From an uncultured Thermoleophilia bacterium (lineage in GTDB: Bacteria > Actinomycetota > Thermoleophilia > Gaiellales > F1-60-MAGs149): 5,099 nt of DNA. Below the pieces are notes generated by a model that was not told the origin of the DNA, did not search any database, and saw nothing but the letters and a program-made list of their open reading frames with translations. The stretch lies in the NCBI GenBank assembly GCA_902806305.1, contig CADCWC010000315.1, positions 1 to 5,099 of the forward strand, written 5' to 3'. Position numbers and translations under genes: made by a program. This document shows positions 1-4,576 of this stretch, piece after piece. The stretch's first letter is position 1. Every line of letters starts with the position of its first letter.

Positions 1-20
1 CGCGCCGCCAGGCACCTCAT
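1..20 (-). CDS. start of a further operon gene, cut by window edge
   Basis: On the minus strand an ATG at 20-18 overlaps the TGA stop of the gmhB-like gene (17-19) in an ATGA arrangement and stays open to the window edge (M-R-C-L-A-A). Only six codons are visible, so no product can be named. The case rests on context: two upstream junctions in this operon use the same 4-nt overlap, and all of these genes run in one direction. No clear Shine-Dalgarno sequence precedes it, but the other 4-nt-overlap starts lack one too. A chance ATG is possible. Confidence 0.4.
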
Positions 21-577
21 GGCCGGCCCGCCACCGCCGACGCCGATCCGATGAGTGCCGCGAGCTCGAGCAGTGTGGCGGCGCGGAGGTCGGCGCCCGG
101 GTCGGCGGCCGGCTCGCCGACGAACCCGGTCCGCGTCCCGGCGCGCCGGCCGGCCTCCACGTCCCCCGCCGTGTCGCCGACCATCCAGGACGCCCCGAGA
201 TCGAGGTCGTGCTCCGCCGCGAGGTCGAGCAGCATCCCGGGCTCCGGCTTGCGACAGGCACACGCCGGCTCGAGATCGTGGACGCAGTACCGGAACGCCT
301 CGATCCGTGTCCCGTGGCGCGCCAACGCCGCCTGCATGACGTCCTCGATCTCGGTCAGCACGTCCGCCGTCATCAGCCCGCGCGCCACGCCGCGCTGGTT
401 CGAGACGACGAACGGCACGTAGCCCGCCCGGTCGAGGACGCCCACGGCCTCGGCCGCCCCGTCGAGCCAGCGGAAGTCCGCCGCTGTGCGGACGTAGTCG
501 TGATCGGCGGCCCGCACGTTGAGCGTTCCGTCGCGGTCGAGGAACACCGCCCGAGGACGCGCGCTCAGACGTGCCAC
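17..577 (-). CDS. gmhB: D-glycero-D-manno-heptose 1,7-bisphosphate 7-phosphatase (HAD-IIIA family)
   Basis: Predicted cytosolic HAD phosphatase of 186 aa, close to the usual GmhB length. In this pathway it removes the 7-phosphate from heptose 1,7-bisphosphate to leave heptose 1-phosphate for the nucleotidyltransferase. Seen in the sequence: HAD motif I DRDGT with nucleophile Asp14 and acid/base Asp16; motif II Ser59 in VVSNQRG; a C-x-H...C-x-C zinc site at Cys98, His100, Cys106, Cys108; Lys110 in CRKP; and acidic motif GDTAGD with Asp135 and Asp139. The GTG start at 577-575 is chosen because AGGA (plus-strand 584-587) lies 6 bases upstream and the HAD fold begins a few residues later. A longer open frame to 748 gives an Arg-rich non-homologous N-terminus that is just the gmhA shadow. 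It overlaps the gmhA end by 13 bases. The zinc loop is short (5 residues between His and the second Cys), as in the HisB phosphatase domain, so another HAD-IIIA sugar-phosphate substrate is possible; context favours heptose. Confidence 0.9.
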   Translation of the reverse strand: MARLSARPRAVFLDRDGTLNVRAADHDYVRTAADFRWLDGAAEAVGVLDRAGYVPFVVSNQRGVARGLMTADVLTEIEDVMQAALARHGTRIEAFRYCVHDLEPACACRKPEPGMLLDLAAEHDLDLGASWMVGDTAGDVEAGRRAGTRTGFVGEPAADPGADLRAATLLELAALIGSASAVAGRP

Positions 578-1146
578 GGGCGGTCCTGCTCGAGCCTCGT
601 CCGGAAGTAGTCGACCAGGATGTGGTTGATGACCAGGTGCAGGTCCTCGATCACGCCGTAGTCGTCGGAGGACACGACGATCGAGAGGTCCGCGAGCTCG
701 CGCGCCGCGCCGCCGTCGAAGCCGAGCAGCGCGACCACCTGCGCGCACTCGGCCCGCGCGTAGCGCATCGCGCGCAGCACGTTCTCGGAGCGGCCGCTGC
801 CCGACAGCACGATCAGCAGGTCACCGGGGCGGATCAGGTTCTGCAGCTGCTCGGCGAAGACGTTCCGGTAGTCGAGGTCGTTGGCGAGCGCCGTGACCAT
901 CGCCATGTTGTCGTTCAGGCTGAGGATGCGGAACCGCCGCATGTGGGCGCTGATCGTGTTCTTCGCCATGTCGGCCGCCATGTGGCTGGCCGTGCTCGCG
1001 CTCCCGCCGTTGCCGAGCACGAACACCTGCTTGCCGTCGCGGTAGCTGCGGTAGAGGGCGTCGCCGAGCTCCTCCAGCCGGTCCATCGGCAGGTCGTCGA
1101 TGGCCGCCTTCAGTCGCGCCAGGTAGGCGGGCGCCGCGACCTTCAC
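565..1146 (-). CDS. gmhA: sedoheptulose 7-phosphate isomerase (SIS domain, GmhA-like)
   Basis: Predicted cytosolic isomerase of 193 aa, about the length of E. coli GmhA (192). It would convert D-sedoheptulose 7-phosphate to D-glycero-D-manno-heptose 7-phosphate, the first committed step of heptose nucleotide synthesis. Seen: one SIS domain with phosphate-binding loop GNGGSAS (residues 45-51), the helix SHMAADM (His55, Asp59), a second phosphate loop SGSGRSENV (115-123), and a C-terminal segment EDLHLVINHIL with Glu167 and His175. By recalled alignment to E. coli GmhA, the His61/Glu65/Gln172/His180 set reads His55/Asp59/Glu167/His175 here, so two metal or catalytic ligands differ. The GTG start overlaps the kinase stop as GTGA (1143-1146) with no strong Shine-Dalgarno, suggesting translational coupling. 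Other SIS isomerases (DiaA-like, for example) are less likely given the kinase and phosphatase neighbours. Confidence 0.9.
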   Translation of the reverse strand: MKVAAPAYLARLKAAIDDLPMDRLEELGDALYRSYRDGKQVFVLGNGGSASTASHMAADMAKNTISAHMRRFRILSLNDNMAMVTALANDLDYRNVFAEQLQNLIRPGDLLIVLSGSGRSENVLRAMRYARAECAQVVALLGFDGGAARELADLSIVVSSDDYGVIEDLHLVINHILVDYFRTRLEQDRPWHV

Positions 1147-2132
1147 GACGCGCGCTCGAACAGGATGATCTCCGTGCCGCGGGCGGCGAAGCGGAGCGGC
1201 ACCTCGCGGAGGTCGTCGAGCACCGCGCGCACCGCGGCCTGGCGCTCGGGCGGCGCGCAGATCAGCAGGAAGCCTCCGGCGCCTGCTCCGAGCAGCTTGC
1301 CGCCGAGCGCCCCGGCCTCCCGCGCGGCGTCGTACCAGCCGTCGATCTGGCCGTCCGAGACGCCGTCTGCGACCCCGCGCTTCAGCTGCCAGTTGCGGTC
1401 GAGCAGCTCGCCGAGCGCCGCCGCATCGCCCGCCCCGAGCCGGTCGCGCAGCTCGTAGGCCAGGTCGCGCATGGTCAGGAGGCGCTCCACCGCGCTGCCG
1501 TCCCGGATGGCGTCCGACTGGCCTTGGAGCACGCTCGAGGCCGCCCGCTGGCGGCCGGTGTAGAAGAGCAGCAGGCTCCGTTGCACCGCGGCCATCGTGG
1601 CCGCCGTGGCGATGATCGGCTGCACGCGCACGCCGCCGCCCCGCGGCAGGAACTCGATCAGGTTCAGGCCGCCGACCGCCGCCGCGTACTGGTCCTGCCG
1701 GCCGATCGGCTTGCCGAGCACGTCGATCTCGATCTGCGACGCCTCCTCGGCCAGCACGGCCGGGCTCTTCGAGATGCCCTGGAAGGCGTAGAGGGCGTTC
1801 AGCAGGCCGACCGTCACGGCGCTCGAGGAGCCGAGGCCGGTGCCGCGCGACGGGACGTCCGCGAGCGTCGCGATGTCGACGCCGCGCGGGATGCCCGTTC
1901 GGCGCATCGCCTCGCGCACGAGCTCGTGCGAGACGGCGTTGACGTCCTCGACGATCTCGGTCTGCGAGTAGCTCACACGCACGTCGCCCTCGAAGCGCGG
2001 GGCGACCACGACGTGGATGTACTTGTCGACGGCTGTCGAGACGACCGCGCCGCCGTGCTCGTCGCAGAAGCCCGGCAGGTCCGTGCCGCCCCCCACGAAG
2101 CTCACCCGCAGCGGGGTGCGCGAGATGATCAC
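1143..2132 (-). CDS. hddA: D-glycero-alpha-D-manno-heptose 7-phosphate kinase (GHMP family)
   Basis: Predicted cytosolic sugar kinase of 329 aa, near the usual size of HddA proteins. It would use ATP to phosphorylate C1 of heptose 7-phosphate, giving the alpha-configured 1,7-bisphosphate. Seen: N-terminal GHMP motif ISRTPLRVSFVGGGTDLP (residues 3-20), ATP-binding motif PSRGTGLGSSSAV (94-106), GRQDQYAAAVGGLN (144-157) with probable catalytic Asp147, and C-terminal motif LLGAGAGGFLL (280-290). The GTG start at 2132 overlaps the hddC stop as GTGA (2129-2132) and lies just before the first conserved strand. The same frame stays open upstream to 2879, but that part is Arg-rich shadow of hddC. No Shine-Dalgarno is visible, so coupled reinitiation is inferred. 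A GHMP kinase rather than a ribokinase-type HldE places the operon on the GDP-heptose branch. Related fucose or mannose GHMP kinases are the main alternative. Confidence 0.9.
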   Translation of the reverse strand: MIISRTPLRVSFVGGGTDLPGFCDEHGGAVVSTAVDKYIHVVVAPRFEGDVRVSYSQTEIVEDVNAVSHELVREAMRRTGIPRGVDIATLADVPSRGTGLGSSSAVTVGLLNALYAFQGISKSPAVLAEEASQIEIDVLGKPIGRQDQYAAAVGGLNLIEFLPRGGGVRVQPIIATAATMAAVQRSLLLFYTGRQRAASSVLQGQSDAIRDGSAVERLLTMRDLAYELRDRLGAGDAAALGELLDRNWQLKRGVADGVSDGQIDGWYDAAREAGALGGKLLGAGAGGFLLICAPPERQAAVRAVLDDLREVPLRFAARGTEIILFERAS

Positions 2133-2830
2133 CGGGCCGACGCGATCGCCCGGCGGGCGCCCGCCAGGGCGTCCGGGGTGCCGATGTCGACGACCGGTGC
2201 GGCCAGCCGGTGGACCACCACCACGTGACTCGCGGCGAGCCAGGCGGGGAAGACGTCGAAGCCGAAGTCGAGCGGGACGTCGGCCGGCAGCGCGGCGACC
2301 GCGGCCGGGTCGAGCACGTAGAGCCCGGCGTTGACGAGCCCGGGACCGCCGCCGGGCGGCTTCTCGCGGAAGCCGGTCACCCGCCCGTCCTCGTCGACGT
2401 CGACGACGCCTTTGTCCTCCGTCCGTTCCGCCGCGTACACGGCGAGCGTCGCCGTCGCGTGGGCGCCGACGTGGGTGTCGAGGAGCGGTCGGAGGGGCTC
2501 GTCGACGAGCACGTCGCCGTAGAGCACGACGAACGGGCCGTCGTCGAACAGGTGCACGGCGTGCCGGACGCCGCCCGCCGTGCCGAGCAGCGCAGGCTCC
2601 TCCACGACGACGAGCTCGAGCGGCCCGGCGTAGGCGGCCGCGAAGGCGTGGACCTGATCGGCCAGGTGGTGGGCGTTGACCACGACGCGTGTGGCACCCT
2701 GCCCCTCCAGGGAGCGCAGGTGCCGCGCGAGCAGCGGCTCGCCCGCCACGTCGACGAGGGCCTTCGGCACCTGCAGACCGAGCGGACCGAGGCGCGTGCC
2801 CCGACCGGCTGCCAGAATCATCACCCGCAT
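2129..2830 (-). CDS. hddC: heptose 1-phosphate nucleotidyltransferase (HddC-like, probably guanylyl)
   Basis: Predicted cytosolic sugar-1-phosphate nucleotidyltransferase of 233 aa, a single GT-A type domain without a left-handed beta-helix tail. It would join D-glycero-alpha-D-manno-heptose 1-phosphate and a nucleoside triphosphate (GTP in known HddC) to give the activated sugar and pyrophosphate. Seen: signature LAAGRGTRLGPLG (residues 6-18), Pro22-Lys23, GTAGGVRHA (83-91), metal-binding LYGDVLVD (103-110, Asp106), FREKP (154-158), NAGLYVLDP (167-175) and DIGTPDAL (215-222). The ATG at 2830 is chosen because MRVMILAAG fits the family N-terminus and a promoter -10 ends 7 bases upstream. A later ATG (2821) and an upstream TTG (2866) are weaker; the TTG would lie inside the -35 box. 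It is first in the operon, followed by the kinase with a 4-nt overlap. Nucleotide preference cannot be read from sequence; GDP is inferred from the GHMP kinase. A mannose-1-phosphate or glucose-1-phosphate enzyme is the alternative. Confidence 0.85.
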   Translation of the reverse strand: MRVMILAAGRGTRLGPLGLQVPKALVDVAGEPLLARHLRSLEGQGATRVVVNAHHLADQVHAFAAAYAGPLELVVVEEPALLGTAGGVRHAVHLFDDGPFVVLYGDVLVDEPLRPLLDTHVGAHATATLAVYAAERTEDKGVVDVDEDGRVTGFREKPPGGGPGLVNAGLYVLDPAAVAALPADVPLDFGFDVFPAWLAASHVVVVHRLAAPVVDIGTPDALAGARRAIASAR

Positions 2831-2836
2831 CCGCGA

Positions 2837-2863
2837 CAGTCTGGCCCCGTTCGGGCCGGGCTG
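2837..2863. repeat. 11-bp imperfect inverted repeat in the divergent spacer
   Basis: Bases 2837-2847 (CAGTCTGGCCC) and 2853-2863 (GGGCCGGGCTG) are inverted repeats around the 5-base loop CGTTC. Nine positions are Watson-Crick pairs and two are T/G, so plus-strand RNA could form an 11-bp stem with two G-U pairs. As DNA, the two arms run from the -10 box to the edge of the -35 box of the minus-strand promoter, a usual place for a repressor operator. If plus-strand transcription starts upstream, the hairpin would lie in the 5' leader of the epimerase gene. Some pairing is expected by chance at this GC content. Confidence 0.45.
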
Positions 2864-2866
2864 CAA
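2838..2866 (-). promoter_or_regulatory. candidate sigma-70-type promoter of the heptose operon, leaderless
   Basis: Read on the minus strand, TTGCAG (2866-2861) is a -35-like box and CAGACT (2843-2838) a -10-like box, separated by exactly 17 bases. Only 7 bases (GTCGCGG) separate the -10 box from the hddC ATG at 2830. Transcription would therefore start at or next to the ATG, giving a leaderless mRNA, which is common in actinobacteria and fits the lack of a convincing Shine-Dalgarno here. The -10 box lacks the leading T of TANNNT, so this remains a prediction. Confidence 0.55.
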
Positions 2867-2880
2867 AGCGAGAACTCACC

Positions 2881-2886
2881 GGGGGG
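2881..2886 (+). promoter_or_regulatory. G-run acting as probable ribosome binding site of the epimerase gene
   Basis: Six Gs followed by A end a few bases before the GTG at 2891. The run can pair with the anti-Shine-Dalgarno CCUCC partly through G-U pairs, and it supports GTG 2891 as the start rather than the much longer open frame that reads back through the hddC antisense strand. No convincing plus-strand -10 box was found between it and 2831; CAGAAT at 2813-2818, inside the hddC start region, is only a weak candidate. Confidence 0.4.
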
Positions 2887-2890
2887 ACGC

Positions 2891-3835
2891 GTGGCTCGAC
2901 GAACGGCGATCGTGACCGGCGGTGCGGGCTTCATCGGCTCGCACCTGGTGGACGCCCTGCTCGACGAGGGCCGCGAGGTGGTCGTGATCGACGACCTGAC
3001 GAGCGGCGACGCCCGTCGCCTCCCCACCGAGGCGAGGTTCGAGCAGGTCGACATCACCGATCGCGCGGCGCTCGACCGCGTCGTCGACGAGGCGCGTCCC
3101 GACGCCGTCTTCCACCTCGGCGCCCAGTCCAGCGTGACCGTCTCCGTGACCGACCCGCAGCGCGACTGTGCCGTCAACGTGGGCGGGACGCTGAACGTCC
3201 TCGAGGCGGCCGGCCGTCACGGCGCGCCGGTCGTGTTCACGTCGACCGGCGGTGCGCTGTACGGCAACGCGGCGCCGATCCCGACCCGGGAGGACCGGAT
3301 CCCCGCGCCGGTCTCGCCCTACGGCGCGTCCAAGTGGGCCGGGGAGGCCTACATCCGGACCTGGGCCGAGGCGGGCGGTCTGCCGCACGCCGTCTGCCGG
3401 CTCGGCAACGTCTACGGCCCGCGCCAGAGCCCCCACGGGGAGGCCGGCGTCGTGGCGATCTTCACGTACAAGCTCGAGTCGGGCCAGGCACCGCAGCTCT
3501 ACGGGCACGGCAGGCCGACCCGCGACTACGTCCACGTCTCGGACGTCGTCGCGGCGCTGCTGCTGGCCTCCGGGCGGGCGGGCGTCTTCAACGTGGCCAC
3601 GGGCGTCGAGACGCCCGTCAGCCGCATCTTCGAGCTCCTGCGCGAGGCGTCCGGGCGGCAGGTCGAGCCGGTGCCGGCACCGCTGCGCGTCGGGGAGCTC
3701 GAGCGCTCCTGCCTCGACCCGTCACGGGCCCGCGACGAGCTCGGCTGGACGGCGCGGATCCCGCTCGAGGACGGCGTCCGGTCGACGTACAGGGCGCTCG
3801 TGTCGGAGTTCGCCACCGCGGCCGGCGACGGGTGA
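2891..3835 (+). CDS. NAD-dependent sugar-nucleotide epimerase, extended SDR, UDP-glucose 4-epimerase-like
   Basis: Predicted cytosolic 314-aa extended short-chain dehydrogenase acting on a nucleotide sugar, most like the short GalE-type 4-epimerases of actinobacteria. Seen: Rossmann motif TGGAGFIGS (residues 9-17); Asp34-Asp35 after the second strand, fitting NAD binding; FHLGAQSSV (74-82); catalytic STGG with Ser118/Thr119; Tyr144 and Lys148 in SPYGASK; RLGNVYGPRQ (170-179); RDYVHVSDV (211-219) in the substrate domain; and C-terminal ELGW near 283. The GTG start is chosen because the Rossmann strand begins 5 residues later and a G-run precedes it. It diverges from the heptose operon and is joined to the methyltransferase by a GTGA overlap (3832-3835). 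The substrate is not readable: UDP-Glc/UDP-Gal, UDP-GlcNAc, or the GDP-heptose made next door are all possible. A 4,6-dehydratase role is less likely, because the region around Ser118/Thr119 lacks the Asp-Glu pair usual there. Confidence 0.87.
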   Translation: MARRTAIVTGGAGFIGSHLVDALLDEGREVVVIDDLTSGDARRLPTEARFEQVDITDRAALDRVVDEARPDAVFHLGAQSSVTVSVTDPQRDCAVNVGGTLNVLEAAGRHGAPVVFTSTGGALYGNAAPIPTREDRIPAPVSPYGASKWAGEAYIRTWAEAGGLPHAVCRLGNVYGPRQSPHGEAGVVAIFTYKLESGQAPQLYGHGRPTRDYVHVSDVVAALLLASGRAGVFNVATGVETPVSRIFELLREASGRQVEPVPAPLRVGELERSCLDPSRARDELGWTARIPLEDGVRSTYRALVSEFATAAGDG

Positions 3836-4503
3836 CGGCCGGCACGCTCGAGCGCGGCCTGCGCCTGGCGCGTCTGGCCGCGGGCGTCATCCGGCCGTCG
3901 GCCCAGGCGCGACGGGTCGCTCCCTGGTTCGCGATCGACGGGGATCGCACGCTGCGACTCGAGTACGACCTCGGACCGTCGTCGACGGTGCTCGACGTCG
4001 GCGGCTACGAGGGGCAGTGGGCCTCGGACATCTTCGGTCGGTACGCCTGCACGGTGCACGTCTTCGAGCCGGTCCCGGCCTTCGCCGACCGCATCGCCGC
4101 ACGGTTCGCCGCCAACCCGCGGGTCGTCCCCCATCCCTACGGGCTCGCCGGGTCCAGCCGCGACGCATACATCGCGCTGCACGCGGACGGCTCCTCCGTC
4201 ATCGACCGGGGTGACCGCGAGCAGGTGCCGATCCGCCTCGTCGGGGTCGACGAGGCCTTCGCCGCGCTCGAGCTCGGCGAGGTGGACCTGATGAAGGTCA
4301 ACATCGAGGGCCTCGAGTACGAGCTCGTCGAGCGTCTGCTGGAGACGGGCTTCCTGGCCCGCGTCCGCGACCTGCAGGTCCAGTTCCACGATTTCGTGCC
4401 CGACGCGGAGCAGCGGATGCGCGCGCTGCGCCGCCGCCTGGCCGCGACGCACACGCTGACGTACGACTTCCCGTTCGTGTGGGAGAACTGGCGCCGACGG
4501 TGA
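3832..4503 (+). CDS. FkbM-family SAM-dependent methyltransferase
   Basis: Predicted soluble 223-aa methyltransferase that would O-methylate a sugar hydroxyl in a glycan or precursor. Seen: SAM motif I VLDVGGYEGQW (residues 53-63), acidic strand end VFEPVP with Glu79, PYGLAGSS (102-109), and the FkbM signature DLMKVNIEGLEYELV (152-166) followed by LQVQFHDF (181-188). The common KIDVEG reads KVNIEG here, with Asn157 for Asp; I believe Asn occurs in some members. The GTG start overlaps the epimerase stop as GTGA with no strong Shine-Dalgarno, implying coupled translation and a shared role. The frame is open far upstream, but that part is a shadow of the epimerase. Family members methylate rhamnose, heptose and other sugars, and macrolide hydroxyls in FkbM itself. 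Heptose is a natural guess from the neighbours, not shown by sequence. Confidence 0.87.
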   Translation: MTAGTLERGLRLARLAAGVIRPSAQARRVAPWFAIDGDRTLRLEYDLGPSSTVLDVGGYEGQWASDIFGRYACTVHVFEPVPAFADRIAARFAANPRVVPHPYGLAGSSRDAYIALHADGSSVIDRGDREQVPIRLVGVDEAFAALELGEVDLMKVNIEGLEYELVERLLETGFLARVRDLQVQFHDFVPDAEQRMRALRRRLAATHTLTYDFPFVWENWRRR

Positions 4504-4559
4504 CCGCTGCGCCCGGGCCCGGCGCGGCCCCCGAAGGCGGACCGCGGCGGGGCGGATGC

Positions 4560-4573
4560 TACGCTCCGACGCC
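4560..4573 (+). promoter_or_regulatory. candidate leaderless promoter -10 element (TACGCT)
   Basis: TACGCT (4560-4565) fits the TANNNT -10 pattern and is followed by 8 bases and then GTG (4574) and ATG (4577). This spacing would place the transcription start on or beside the start codon, as in leaderless actinobacterial mRNAs. No convincing -35 box is seen 16-18 bases upstream, where the sequence is nearly all G and C. The element suggests that the reductase gene is transcribed separately from the epimerase-methyltransferase pair. Confidence 0.4.
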
Positions 4574-4576
4574 GTG

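Noticed and set aside
571..1458. 295-aa plus-strand open frame across gmhA and the hddA 3' end
   Set aside because: It is antisense to two well-supported genes and rich in Arg, Val, Asp and His with no motifs; typical of high-GC shadow frames.
2133..2879. N-terminal extension of the kinase frame back to 2879 (a possible fusion protein)
   Set aside because: The extra 249 residues are low-complexity Arg/Gly/Ala sequence in another frame of hddC; the GHMP fold starts at the GTG at 2132.
2210..2890. N-terminal extension of the epimerase frame back to 2210
   Set aside because: It is antisense to hddC and has no conserved sequence; the Rossmann fold begins right after GTG 2891, which has a G-run before it.
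2689..3831. Long upstream extension of the methyltransferase frame
   Set aside because: It is the Arg-rich shadow of the epimerase; the 4-nt overlap start at 3832 explains the real gene.
62..4275. Recurring GAGCTCGAG-like and CTCGAG words across the window
   Set aside because: They fall inside coding regions, where they follow from frequent Glu and Leu codons (GAG, CTC), and show no regular spacing or orientation.
4511..4553. GC-rich stems between the methyltransferase and the reductase (for example GGGCC 4515-4519 with GGCCC 4526-4530) as an intrinsic terminator
   Set aside because: No T-tract follows and the stems are about 5 bp; such pairing is expected by chance in sequence made almost only of G and C.
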